Shown here piece after piece: positions 36,224 to 45,254 of a DNA stretch of 64,000 nucleotides. How positions within the stretch are numbered: the first letter of the stretch is position 1; the number at the start of each line of letters is the position of its first letter. The position numbers were made by a program, and so were the translations under genes. Source of the DNA: CAYVVD01 sp964454975 (GTDB lineage: Bacteria > Bacteroidota > Ignavibacteria > Kapaibacteriales > UBA2268). The notes below the pieces were generated by a model. The model searched no databases and was not told the origin of the DNA. It saw only the letters and a list, made by a program, of their open reading frames with translations. The stretch covers positions 206,104-270,103 of the forward strand of contig CAYVVD010000001.1 in NCBI GenBank assembly GCA_964454975.1. Direction: 5' to 3'.

Positions 36224-39200
36224 CTACTTTTTCCAGGCCGGCAACCTTCCGGGAGTGTAAGGAGCTTTCATCTCTTCCATTTTCTTCTCAATTGCTGCAA
36301 TCTTGGAATTACTAAGCACCTTAAGATCTGCAATAACAACCTCGAGTTCCGAGCCTATCAGCTTGTACATATCCATGTTGGTCTTTGTTGGCTCAGACCT
36401 GCTCCACCACATGCCGTAGAGGACGATTTCGAGCCTGTCTTTCAGTCCGGGTGTTGATTGAGCATTGCGGGATGCTCTTGCTTTGTCGCCATTTAATTCC
36501 ATATCGATAAGATCTAACTCATGCTTTAAATCACGCATTTGGTTGTAAAGCTCAATATCAAGGCTACCAGTAAGTTTGAGCGAAGTATTTATCTTGTCAA
36601 GCTTGTCGTATTGTTCCCTGATGTACCTGTCTGTTCCATAAACAGCCCGTTGCAATTCCTGGATATCCCGTTGGAAGGCAAGCAGTTTTTGCTCGTCCTG
36701 CACCTCTAAAGTAGTATTATTTAGCGGTATGCAATTAAAGCTCACCTGTGGGCTGATAACTTCCATCTTCCCGTCTTTTACTTTTATCATCTCGACATAG
36801 TACGTTCCGGGCAAGACTGGCATGCCTGAGTGTTTGTTTGGATCAGTCTTTTCTGTTACGGGTGATGTGTCCGGGTAACGCAGATCCCATACTATGCGTT
36901 GTATTCCGGCTTTATTAGGAGCCTTTAACGTACGGATTACATTCTTCCTGCTGTCAAGAATCCTGAATCCATAGAAGGGAGCAATTTCAAAATCTTCCTT
37001 CCAAAGTTCTTCGAACCCCGGGTAAAGCGGTGGTTTTTCTGCTTCCGTAAGCTTTTTTGAAGAGTCCCGGCGAATATCTTTAAGAGTCTTGAGAGGCTCT
37101 TTAATGTAATATGTAAACACAGCTCCGAACGGATGATTCTCACCCCGGTAATAATTAGCGCCCTGGGAACGTCTGCCCTTTGAGCGGTCTTCAATATACA
37201 TTAGTGCGTCTTTTACAGGGAAAATGTGGTTTTCTTTTTCCAGAAGTTCTTCGTTAACCGTACGGAGAGGCGAGTAGTCATCGAGGATATAAATACCGCG
37301 TCCGAATGATGCCAGCGCCAGGTCATTTTCCCTGCGTTGTACATCAATATCTTTTATGCATATAGTTGGGATTCCGCTTTTAAGCTGAATCCAGTTCTTA
37401 CCGCCATTAATTGTGAAAAACAAGCCAAACTCGGTTCCCGCGAAAAGCAGATTCGAATTCTCATGGTCTTCCGAAAGAGTATGGACAGTTCCATTTTCAG
37501 GTAAGTCCCCTGAAATGGACACCCATGATTTGCCTTTGTCGGTGCTCTTGAGAATATATGGCTTAAAGTCCCCTTTTTTACGGTTGTCGAATGCACTATA
37601 AACAAAGTTTACATCATGAAGAGATGCTTCAATGTCAGCTACATAAGTGGTGTCGGGCACACCGGGGAACATGCCGTATTTTGTCCATGTCTTGCCTTCA
37701 TCTTCGGTTACCTGTATCAGCCCGTCGTCTGTCCCTATATATAGCAAACCTGCCCGGAGTGTAGATTCAGTAAGGGAAACAATATTGCCATATTGCGAAG
37801 TAGATGCATTTTTGGCAACTGCCTCCGGTTCCCAAATTTTTCCCATGACCGGGAGCTTGTTCCTGTCAATCTGCCTTGTCAGGTCGCCGCTGATTTTAGT
37901 CCATGAGTTGCCCCTGTCCTCGCTTTTGAATAACTTATTTGCAGCAAAGTACAATCGAGAGCCTTTGTGCGGGCTTATGATAAGGGGTGAATTCCAGTTC
38001 CAGCGAAGCATTTCATCTTTGTCAGGCTGAGGCTGTATTCCTGTAATCTCTCCACTTTGCCTGTCGTACCTCACAAGCCATCCATATTGCGGTTGTGAGT
38101 AGATTATGTCGGGATTGTCGGGGTCAATCTGCGTTTTGAATCCGTCTCCACCAACAGTGAATATCCAGTCGTCGTTTGTAATTCCGTATTGACTCGTTGT
38201 TCTTGTATAAGTACCGAGAGTATTATTATCCTGTGTTCCACCATAAACACTGTAAAATGGACTGTCATTATCCGCTGTCACGCGATAGAATTGTGTTACA
38301 GGAAGGTTCTCGACAAAATCCCAGTTCCCACCCCGGTCATAGGATATATATATCCCTCCGTCGCCACCAATCATTATATGGTCAGTGTCATCAGGATTAA
38401 TCCAAAGCGCATGGTCGTCAACATGCCTTTCGCTGAGGTTCAGGCGCTCGAATGTCTTGCCTCCATCAAGAGTGTAGTTTGTATAAGTATCTACGGAAAA
38501 TACAATATCCTCATCTTCCGGGCCGCAAAATAGTTCCTGGTAATATTGTGCACTGCGAGTGTTGTAATCGCTTCTTTTATCCCAAGTGGCGCCGCGGTTA
38601 GTCGAACGGAAAAAACCACCCTTATCTTCTTCGGCTTCAACCAATGCATATAGTATGTCAGGATTAACAGGAGAAATAGCAAGGCCAATCCTGCCAACAT
38701 ATCCTCCGGGTAAACCGCTTGTCAGCTTATCCCATGTTTTGCCTGCATCAGTTGATTTGTAAACAGCACTTTCGGGACCTCCATTGATAAGTGTCCATAC
38801 ATGGCGCCTTCGCTGGTAAGAGCTACAATAAAGCACATCCGGATCCCGCGGATCATAAACAAGGTCGGAAACACCGGTGTTTTCACTGATTTCGAGTATT
38901 TTTTCCCAGGTCTTGCCGGCATCAGTAGTTTTATATAACCCTCTGTCATCTCCCGAACGCCAGAGAGGGCCCTGAGCCGCCACGTAAACAATATTGGAGT
39001 TTCTGGGGTCAATCAAAATTTTGCCAATGTGTTCTGATTCCTTTAACCCCATATTTTTCCAACTCTTCCCGCCGTCAATGGATTTATAGACACCATCGCC
39101 ATAAGAAACAGAGCGCTGGGAGTTGTTCTCTCCGGTTCCTACCCAGACAACATGGTGATTATTAGGGTCAATTGAAACACAGCCAATCGAATATGACCCT

Positions 39201-39484
39201 TCATTATCAAATATTGGTGAAAATGTCGTTCCGCGGTCGGTGGTCTTCCAGACACCGCCGGATGCGACTGCAACATAGAATTCATTTATATTTGATGGAT
39301 TTACGGCAAAGTCAATAATTCTTCCGGATGTTACTGCCGGCCCGATTAATCGTAATTTCAAACCGCTGAAAGTTGATGATTTCATCTTCTTTTTATCATC
39401 GTCTTTATCCTTCTTGTCTTCTGCCGCAACAGTAAAAAGTGTTGCAATAAGTAATAATACTGTTAAAATTCTAAATTTTTCCAT
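36224..39484 (-). CDS. Asp-box (sortilin-like) beta-propeller protein, periplasmic or secreted
   Basis: 1,086 residues from ATG 39484, with signal peptide (RILTVLLLIATLFTVAA) and a lysine/aspartate-rich DKKDKDDDKKK start of the mature chain. At least ten Asp-boxes (TTDRGTTF, SIDGGKSW, TTDAGKTW, STNRGATW, SYDRGGNW, SEDRGNSW, TEDEGKTW, STDKGKSW) fill residues 50-680, with the GGDGGIYISYD..GGTQDNNT block shared with the three T9SS copies. A short Ig/FlgD-like segment (LRYPDTSPVTEKTDPN..PGTYYVEMIKV) and a helical C-terminus follow. Unlike copies 1-3 it has no T9SS sorting domain, so it probably stays in the periplasm. This is the widespread WD40/BNR-like family often labelled glycosyl hydrolase; no catalytic motif is seen. 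Confidence 0.85.
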   Translation of the reverse strand: MEKFRILTVLLLIATLFTVAAEDKKDKDDDKKKMKSSTFSGLKLRLIGPAVTSGRIIDFAVNPSNINEFYVAVASGGVWKTTDRGTTFSPIFDNEGSYSIGCVSIDPNNHHVVWVGTGENNSQRSVSYGDGVYKSIDGGKSWKNMGLKESEHIGKILIDPRNSNIVYVAAQGPLWRSGDDRGLYKTTDAGKTWEKILEISENTGVSDLVYDPRDPDVLYCSSYQRRRHVWTLINGGPESAVYKSTDAGKTWDKLTSGLPGGYVGRIGLAISPVNPDILYALVEAEEDKGGFFRSTNRGATWDKRSDYNTRSAQYYQELFCGPEDEDIVFSVDTYTNYTLDGGKTFERLNLSERHVDDHALWINPDDTDHIMIGGDGGIYISYDRGGNWDFVENLPVTQFYRVTADNDSPFYSVYGGTQDNNTLGTYTRTTSQYGITNDDWIFTVGGDGFKTQIDPDNPDIIYSQPQYGWLVRYDRQSGEITGIQPQPDKDEMLRWNWNSPLIISPHKGSRLYFAANKLFKSEDRGNSWTKISGDLTRQIDRNKLPVMGKIWEPEAVAKNASTSQYGNIVSLTESTLRAGLLYIGTDDGLIQVTEDEGKTWTKYGMFPGVPDTTYVADIEASLHDVNFVYSAFDNRKKGDFKPYILKSTDKGKSWVSISGDLPENGTVHTLSEDHENSNLLFAGTEFGLFFTINGGKNWIQLKSGIPTICIKDIDVQRRENDLALASFGRGIYILDDYSPLRTVNEELLEKENHIFPVKDALMYIEDRSKGRRSQGANYYRGENHPFGAVFTYYIKEPLKTLKDIRRDSSKKLTEAEKPPLYPGFEELWKEDFEIAPFYGFRILDSRKNVIRTLKAPNKAGIQRIVWDLRYPDTSPVTEKTDPNKHSGMPVLPGTYYVEMIKVKDGKMEVISPQVSFNCIPLNNTTLEVQDEQKLLAFQRDIQELQRAVYGTDRYIREQYDKLDKINTSLKLTGSLDIELYNQMRDLKHELDLIDMELNGDKARASRNAQSTPGLKDRLEIVLYGMWWSRSEPTKTNMDMYKLIGSELEVVIADLKVLSNSKIAAIEKKMEEMKAPYTPGRLPAWKK

Positions 39485-39595
39485 GTATACTTCCGTATAT
39501 TGTATCATACAAACAATTAATCAAAAAAGGCTATTTAAAATATTAGCCCAAAACAAGAGTGTTAAGATAATTAATTCACTTTGGAAATCCATGTA

Positions 39596-41638
39596 ATGGC
39601 AAGCCGCCTGTTATATATTTTTTTGTCCTTTTTAATTCTTAAGCCGCTTTTGTCTCAGAATTTGCCCTTAAGTGAAATTGACACTACCGACAAACTCAGG
39701 TTCGGGTTAATTGGTGGTGTAAGCCTGATTAACAACCAAACAAGCATTCCACTTTATCCTTTCGGAGGTGATTGCGGCAGTTATTCAGATGGCGATGACA
39801 TTGGCTACTATGCAGGCCTTGCATTTAATTATAAAATTATACCTGATTTCATTCTTGCGGATTTCCGTGCTTATTACGAGAAGCGGCCACTTACTTTAAG
39901 CCTCGATACCAGCCACTACGAAGTCTATGTAGAAAGCAGGGATGATTATGAAATGCTTGTAAGGGGATTCAGGTACGATGCAGAGCTCCAATACATTGCA
40001 CTTGACTTTGGAATAAAAGTCAATGCATTTTATCCATTTGAGGCACTGAAAGGTATACCACTTTATCTCAGGGGCGGTCTTGAAGCCGGTGAACCATTGA
40101 TTGGGACAAATTTTGAGAATTCAGAACAAATAATTAGTCCGATTGAAAAAAGATATCCTGATGAAACAAAACGACTGATTATTGAGTCAGGAAAACTTAC
40201 TGAAGCAGGCACAGCCACTGGTGCTTATGCGGGGATTACAACCGATATAAAGCTTGCCTCAGGCATGATTGTCAGTCCGGAAATCACATATCGATGGGGC
40301 TTAAATTCCCCTGTTGAGGAATATGACTGGACAAGCAATATTATCAGGGCCGGGGTTGGAATAAGCTGGGAATTTGGAGGTGGCGCACCTGAGCCGGAAC
40401 CCGAACCTGAGCCGGAAAAGGAACCCGAAATCATAGCGGATACTGTTGTTCCACAGGTAATTGTCAAAAAGAACATAATACTGGAACTTGATGATTCTGT
40501 GTATGATTTGACAGAAACAGTTGTCACCCAGACTTATCCGCTATTGCCATATATCTTTTTCGATGAGGCTTCTTCAGAAATAAAACAAATTTACATACAC
40601 CCGGATCTAAAGAGGGAAGAATTTACCGAAGAAGGCCTTCCTAAAGAAACTTTAGGGATATATTACCTGGTTCTGGATATTATTGGTAACAGGTTGAGAG
40701 CCAGTTCCGGTACTTCAATTACTATTACAGGATTTACCGATGGTTCTGAAATGCAGGACATACAGTCACGCGGCAATCTTGCTATTGCAAGGGCAGAGGC
40801 GATCGCGGATTATATGTTTGTGAACTGGGGCATAAGCCGCGACAGGATGAATATCAAATGGAAAGAAACTCCGGAACTTGCTACAAGCACAGCATACAAT
40901 GAAGGTTTCCAGGAGAATCGCAGGGTAGAAATAAGCAGTTCATATCCTACAATACTTGAACCTGTTATTCATTCAAAGTTTCTTGAATTTGCAGCTTCAG
41001 ATGGTTCTTTTGGTTTTGATAATAAAGTTGAATCCGGCAGAGATATAGAAATGTGGTCTTTTGAGCTAATTGCCGGAGATGAAATCATATTTAACACAAG
41101 CAAAAGTGATGGCTCTGTTCCTCCGGAATTTCTTACCATAACACCGGGCAATCAACTGCTCCAGGAAATTGGCAGGCAATCATCTGTCGGGCAGGATATA
41201 AAAGCAAGGCTTACTGTAAACGAGGAAAATGGCAATGTAAGCACAAAAACATCAAAACTAAGTTTAAGCCGGGAAAGGACACAATTCGAAATTGGCAGGC
41301 TTAACTTGATAGTATTTGATTTCGACAGGTCAGAGATTTCCGATCAGAATCAATTGATGCTTCGTGATTTTGTAGAATCATCAATCCATACTTCATCAAC
41401 TGTAAAGATTACAGGTTCTACAGACAGGCTCGGCGAGCTTAAATACAATAAAGAGCTGTCGCTTGCCAGGGCAAAAAGCGTGGAAACCTATATCCGGGGT
41501 ATTAACCCCAAAGCTGAAATTCAGGAAGTGAAAGGTATTGGCCCATCTAACCTTCAATATGACAATACACTTCCTGAGGGCCGTTTTTACTGCCGGACAG
41601 TGCTTATAGAAGTGAAAACTCCGCTCGACAGCCAATAA
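39596..41638 (+). CDS. OmpA-family outer-membrane protein with two OmpA-like domains
   Basis: 680 residues from ATG 39596. Signal peptide (LYIFLSFLILKPLLS), N-terminal ~230-residue beta-barrel-like domain (FGLIGGVSLINNQTSI; GVGISWEFGGG), a PEPEPEPEPEKEPE hinge, then two peptidoglycan-binding-like modules. The first (ITITGFTDGSEMQDIQSRGNLAIARAEAIADYMFVNWGI..NRRVEIS) and the second (FDFDRSEISDQNQLMLRDFV..GSTDRLGELKYNKELSLARAKSVETYI) both carry the family N-x2-L-(S/A)-x2-R-A pattern. In the second, GFTD is GSTD and the closing NRRV is CRTV, so contacts with diaminopimelate may differ. The protein probably ties the outer membrane to the cell wall. Confidence 0.85.
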   Translation: MASRLLYIFLSFLILKPLLSQNLPLSEIDTTDKLRFGLIGGVSLINNQTSIPLYPFGGDCGSYSDGDDIGYYAGLAFNYKIIPDFILADFRAYYEKRPLTLSLDTSHYEVYVESRDDYEMLVRGFRYDAELQYIALDFGIKVNAFYPFEALKGIPLYLRGGLEAGEPLIGTNFENSEQIISPIEKRYPDETKRLIIESGKLTEAGTATGAYAGITTDIKLASGMIVSPEITYRWGLNSPVEEYDWTSNIIRAGVGISWEFGGGAPEPEPEPEPEKEPEIIADTVVPQVIVKKNIILELDDSVYDLTETVVTQTYPLLPYIFFDEASSEIKQIYIHPDLKREEFTEEGLPKETLGIYYLVLDIIGNRLRASSGTSITITGFTDGSEMQDIQSRGNLAIARAEAIADYMFVNWGISRDRMNIKWKETPELATSTAYNEGFQENRRVEISSSYPTILEPVIHSKFLEFAASDGSFGFDNKVESGRDIEMWSFELIAGDEIIFNTSKSDGSVPPEFLTITPGNQLLQEIGRQSSVGQDIKARLTVNEENGNVSTKTSKLSLSRERTQFEIGRLNLIVFDFDRSEISDQNQLMLRDFVESSIHTSSTVKITGSTDRLGELKYNKELSLARAKSVETYIRGINPKAEIQEVKGIGPSNLQYDNTLPEGRFYCRTVLIEVKTPLDSQ

Positions 41639-41707
41639 TTAATTAAAATTTTTATTTTTGCTGATTCGTTCTTGTACACAATTCTTGATTCATCGAAAGG
41701 AGTTTTC

Positions 41708-42631
41708 ATGGAACATACATTGGAAAGGTCACAATTCAGCATCTGGATGCAGGCAGCAAGGCCTTTTGCCTATTCTGCATCTGTTATCCCTCTTCTGGTT
41801 GGCGCAATGATAGCACTTGCTTACTACCCCGGCCCGGTCTTGTGGTGGCTGTTGCCTGTTGTTATTATTGCAGGAATATTATTCCACACCGGAACTAACC
41901 TTGTAAGCGAATACTACGACTTAAAAAAAGGTGTTGACCGCGAAGATACATTTGGCTCGAGCCGTGTGCTTGTTGAAGGACTTATGGAACCCCAAAAATT
42001 GCTACTTGGGGGTATCCTTACTTTTGCAGTCGGTTTTGTGCTTGGTTTAATATTGGTTTATTACCGCGGCACTGACATGCTTATTCTTGGACTGATTGGA
42101 CTTTTGGGTGGATTTTTCTATACAGGAAAACCAGTCGGATATAAATATTTTGCACTTGGCGACTTATTGGTATTTGCATTGATGGGCCCCCTGATGGTCA
42201 TTGGTTCTTACTTTGCTCTCACCGGGGAATTCACATGGAATGTGTTTTACATTTCACTGCCGGTAGGGTTTTTAGTTGCAGCGATTCTTAATGCAAACAA
42301 CATTCGCGACATTAAGCATGACAAAGAAGCCAAAGTTACCACTATGGCAACGATACTCGGTATTGCCGGTTCAAAAGTCGAGTACGTGTTACTTGTTATC
42401 GGTGCATTTTTCAGTGTAATTGTTATGATTCTCGCCGGGATCCTCGATTATTGGTCATTGTTGGTCCTTGTCAGCCTTCCACCTGCGTTGAAGAATATTA
42501 AACTAATCTCACAGGCTGAAGAAACAAACCCTGAAAAGATAGCAATGTCAGATGTGTTGACTGCTCAGCATCACATGATGTTTGGTCTTTTATACAGTAT
42601 CAGCCTTGTATTAACTGCGTTGTTTGCATGA
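41708..42631 (+). CDS. menA: 1,4-dihydroxy-2-naphthoate polyprenyltransferase MenA
   Basis: Attaches the polyprenyl tail to DHNA in menaquinone synthesis. 307 residues, about nine membrane helices, UbiA superfamily. The first Asp-rich motif is NLVSEYYDLKKGVDRED (N-x-Y-D-x3-D) and the second is NANNIRDIKHDKEA, both characteristic of MenA. ATG 41708 follows AGGAG six bases upstream, better supported than the in-frame start at 41672. Menaquinone biosynthesis fits with the complex I genes nearby, but no other men gene is in the window. The gene is followed by a hairpin at 42646. Confidence 0.93.
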   Translation: MEHTLERSQFSIWMQAARPFAYSASVIPLLVGAMIALAYYPGPVLWWLLPVVIIAGILFHTGTNLVSEYYDLKKGVDREDTFGSSRVLVEGLMEPQKLLLGGILTFAVGFVLGLILVYYRGTDMLILGLIGLLGGFFYTGKPVGYKYFALGDLLVFALMGPLMVIGSYFALTGEFTWNVFYISLPVGFLVAAILNANNIRDIKHDKEAKVTTMATILGIAGSKVEYVLLVIGAFFSVIVMILAGILDYWSLLVLVSLPPALKNIKLISQAEETNPEKIAMSDVLTAQHHMMFGLLYSISLVLTALFA

Positions 42632-42645
42632 TAAAAATTACTTGT

Positions 42646-42677
42646 AGAGCTGCACGGCTGTGCGGCTCTGCATTTTT
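42646..42677 (+). terminator. Intrinsic terminator after menA
   Basis: AGAGCTGCAC (42646-42655), GGCT loop, GTGCGGCTCT (42660-42669) with one T-G pair, followed by TGCATTTTTAT. The core nearly matches the bidirectional terminator at 9833. Confidence 0.75.
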
Positions 42678-42697
42678 ATAATTAACCGCTCTTTTCC

Positions 42698-43324
42698 ATG
42701 AACTACCTTCGCCCCGTATATCTTGGATTCTTTATAGCTGCCGCATTCTGGTTTATCATGTTCTCGCCCTGGACTGCCGGTTGGCACAACTTCTGGATTT
42801 TAATGCTCGTCGCAACTGCAAACCTGATGGCTCTGAGTTTCTTTTTTGGCAAAGACGAGTTAGCTGCCATATACAAATTTAAATTTAAATGGGTATTATA
42901 CGGCCTTGTTGGAGCTACAGTGTTGTATGGCATATTCTGGCTTGGAAATGAAATCTCACAGCTTCTTTTCGACTTCACTGCAAGGCAGGTTGATAATATA
43001 TACAGTAGCAAAGAACAAGGTGACAGACTATTTATAGGCGCTGCACTGCTTTTGTGGATTGGCCCGGCCGAGGAAATATTCTGGCGTGGGTTTGCACAGC
43101 ACAGGCTGATGAACCGGTTTGGCGATATGAAGGGATTTATCTACACGACAATAGTTTATGCAATTGTTCATATCTGGGCATTCAATTTCATCTTGTTTAT
43201 GGCAGCGTTAATATGTGGAATCTTCTGGGGGTGGCTCTACATGAAATACAAAAACATCTGGCCTGGGATTATATCGCATGCTGTTTGGGACGTAACGATT
43301 TTTGTTATATTCCCTATTAATTAG
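42698..43324 (+). CDS. CPBP-family intramembrane protease
   Basis: 208 residues, about six hydrophobic helices. Canonical CPBP motifs: AEEIFWRGFAQHRL (EExxxR), AIVHIWAFN (motif 2 His) and SHAVWD (motif 3 His). These are the catalytic or metal-binding positions of Rce1-like glutamate intramembrane proteases. It has the intact EE pair that the homologue at 6751-7374 lacks. Substrate unknown. Start at 42698 lies 28 bases after the menA terminator stem; a promoter is not obvious. Confidence 0.85.
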   Translation: MNYLRPVYLGFFIAAAFWFIMFSPWTAGWHNFWILMLVATANLMALSFFFGKDELAAIYKFKFKWVLYGLVGATVLYGIFWLGNEISQLLFDFTARQVDNIYSSKEQGDRLFIGAALLLWIGPAEEIFWRGFAQHRLMNRFGDMKGFIYTTIVYAIVHIWAFNFILFMAALICGIFWGWLYMKYKNIWPGIISHAVWDVTIFVIFPIN

Positions 43325-43393
43325 GTTCACAATATTGCTTTTTAAAACCGTTCATAAGTCATTAGTTATTAATAATTTTGGGAGTGATTAACC

Positions 43394-44299
43394 ATGGGTT
43401 TGATAATTCTCGGTATCATCGTTTTATTAGTAGGAATATTCTCAAAGAACCAACGTTCGCCAATTAGCAGCTTCAGAGGTCTTATTATGGCAGCCGGTGT
43501 GATCATTGTTGGTGTTGGTATTGCAGTTGCTGCTATTAGACAAGTTGAAGCAGGTTCTGTCGGAGTACAGAAGCTCTTCGGCAAGGTGCAGCATGAAATT
43601 TTATATCCGGGCTTGAATTTTGTCAATCCTCTTGTTGATGTTGCCTATTTCGACATCAAAACGCTTAACTACACAATGGCGTCCTCAATGGGTGAGGGGC
43701 AGGTAAGGGACGATGATGCTATCCAGGTTTTATCAGAGGACGGCCTCCAGGTTTCTATTGACTTGACCGTGCTTTACAAGCTCATACCTTCACGTGCCCC
43801 GATGGTGCTCGACAGTATCGGTACTGACTTCGAGATAAAGGTTGTCAGACCCCAAATAAGGGCGAAAATTAGAGAAATAGCTGTAAATTTTGCTGCAGTA
43901 GAGCTTTATTCACCTTTAAAAAGAGAACAGTTTGAATTATCCATCAAAAGGGGAATTGATGAAGGTTTTTTAAGACGTGGCTTTGTACTCGAAGACTTAC
44001 TAATAAGGAAAATCAACTTACCGGCATCTGTTCGTGAGAGTATTGAGCGCAAGCTGACGGCTGAGCAGGAAGCTCAGCGAATGGAATTCGTCTTGCAAAA
44101 AGAACAGCAGGAAGCCGAACGTAAGCGTGTAGAAGCCAGGGGTATAGCTGACGCCCAGAACATCATCAACGCTGAACTTTCATCGAAAATCATTCAATGG
44201 GAGCAGATAAAAGTTCAGAAAGAGCTTGTTAGCTCACCTAACAGTAAGGTAATTATCCTCGGCGACAAAAGCGCACCGTTTATATTAGATACGAAATAG
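43394..44299 (+). CDS. Prohibitin/SPFH-domain membrane protein
   Basis: 301 residues, with an N-terminal hydrophobic hairpin (LIILGIIVLLVGIF and LIMAAGVIIVGVGIAVAAI) anchoring the chain, then the SPFH/band 7 domain (VEAGSVGVQKLFGKVQHEILYPGLNFVNPLVDVAYFDIKT). A coiled coil follows at about 205-270 (RKLTAEQEAQRMEFVLQKEQQEAERKRVEARG), as in prohibitins and HflK/C, and a C-terminal VIILGDKSAPFIL. SPFH proteins form ring assemblies that regulate membrane proteases and organise membrane domains. The ATG follows GGGAGTG. Monocistronic: a hairpin follows and the next gene is convergent. Confidence 0.92.
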   Translation: MGLIILGIIVLLVGIFSKNQRSPISSFRGLIMAAGVIIVGVGIAVAAIRQVEAGSVGVQKLFGKVQHEILYPGLNFVNPLVDVAYFDIKTLNYTMASSMGEGQVRDDDAIQVLSEDGLQVSIDLTVLYKLIPSRAPMVLDSIGTDFEIKVVRPQIRAKIREIAVNFAAVELYSPLKREQFELSIKRGIDEGFLRRGFVLEDLLIRKINLPASVRESIERKLTAEQEAQRMEFVLQKEQQEAERKRVEARGIADAQNIINAELSSKIIQWEQIKVQKELVSSPNSKVIILGDKSAPFILDTK

Positions 44300-44325
44300 C
44301 CGATAGTCGTAAGATATTTAAATAA

Positions 44326-44360
44326 TTTGAAGGGGCGGTTTGGTGACCGCCCTTTTAAAT
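44326..44360. terminator. GGGGCGGT palindrome after the prohibitin gene
   Basis: AAGGGGCGGT and ACCGCCCTTT arms (stem about 44332-44352) with a T-run; CGATAGTCGTAAG lies upstream at 44301-44313. It can terminate the prohibitin gene and belongs to the dispersed palindrome family. Confidence 0.7.
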
Positions 44361-44433
44361 TATCAGTCAAAAAATAACGAGTGCGTAGTACGTAGCTTTA
44401 TGGTTAAACTTATCTTTAAGTTTACAGAGTGAT

Positions 44434-44460
44434 ATTCCCGGTTCCCTCTTTCTCGGGAAT
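44434..44460. repeat. TGTCATTC-family palindrome
   Basis: ATTCCCG (44434-44440) and CGGGAAT (44454-44460) arms; on the minus strand the unit reads AATGTCATTCCCGAGAAAG, like the element at 5571. Confidence 0.55.
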
Positions 44461-44488
44461 GACATTATTAAATAGACCAAACAGCGCA

Positions 44489-45172
44489 TCATCTCTTAAT
44501 CCTTGCTATTATCTTTTTATCATTCAACTCACGGATGGCGTCGCGTGCTGCCCACCTGGCGGCTGCTGACTTTGGGTACTTTTCGAGAATTTGTTCGCAG
44601 TATTTGAGTGATTCTTCACGCAAAAACAAACAACGCTTTCCCAATTGTCGAAGAGCCCAGTTAATTGCTTTGCTTACCATTTTTCGGTCATCGGGTGAAT
44701 GTTTTAATATTACAGGGAAGAATGCAAGGAAGACAGAGTCAGGAGTCTTTTTTTCATGCACTGCGAGAGTGCACATTAGCACAAAACCTGCCCGCTTTAC
44801 ATATACTTCTTCTCTTTCCGCCCATTCGAAGGCTTTGTCCCATGCAAATTTGGTTTTATCGAATAGCTTGCTGCAAACTCCATCTACTATCGCCCAATTG
44901 TCAAATTCAAGTGCCCAGCTTTCCATAAGCTCTTCAGTTACTTTTGCAGGTTCAGCCACCATGCTGGCGATTATTCTTGCCTCATAAATTCCTGACTCCC
45001 ATAGTTCAAGGGCCAGTTTGTGGTTTTTACCTGATTCCCTTGCAATTGCTTTCATGTCAGGCGCTGATATACCCAGCACCTTCTTTGAAACTATACCGAA
45101 CCGGGCCATCCCTTTAATATTTTCTTTGCTGCTCAAATAATAGAGTTTGTTTAGTAATTCTTCTTTTGTCAT
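44489..45172 (-). CDS. DNA alkylation repair protein, AlkD-like
   Basis: 227 residues made of paired helices (HEAT-like repeats) that wrap DNA and remove alkylated bases. Family residues: FGIVSKKVLGISAPDMKAIA near 25-43, and DNWAIVDGVCSKL in which W93 and D97 match the aromatic and aspartate pair needed by AlkD for excision. MVSKAINWALRQLGKR near 165-180 carries the conserved W and R of the other wall. Single gene, divergent from the SpoIIE phosphatase gene (82-base gap). The in vivo substrate is likely N3/N7-alkylpurines. Confidence 0.88.
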   Translation of the reverse strand: MTKEELLNKLYYLSSKENIKGMARFGIVSKKVLGISAPDMKAIARESGKNHKLALELWESGIYEARIIASMVAEPAKVTEELMESWALEFDNWAIVDGVCSKLFDKTKFAWDKAFEWAEREEVYVKRAGFVLMCTLAVHEKKTPDSVFLAFFPVILKHSPDDRKMVSKAINWALRQLGKRCLFLREESLKYCEQILEKYPKSAAARWAARDAIRELNDKKIIARIKR

Positions 45173-45254
45173 TTTAGTTCCTTGTTGAAATTGATTTGAA
45201 ACATTTAGAACAAATACCTCGTTAGCAATTTATTATAATTATGAATAATTCAGA

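Noticed and set aside
39522..39548. Hairpin with T-run on the minus strand ahead of the fourth Asp-box gene
   Set aside because: Only a 5-bp stem with a 10-base loop; too weak to call a leader terminator.
40384..40430. Tandem CCGGAACCCGAACC-like repeat
   Set aside because: Encodes the PE-rich hinge of the OmpA protein; ordinary low-complexity coding DNA.
43373..43380. TAATTTTG octamer upstream of the prohibitin gene
   Set aside because: No TTTG at the correct distance, and the predicted start would fall within the ribosome binding site.
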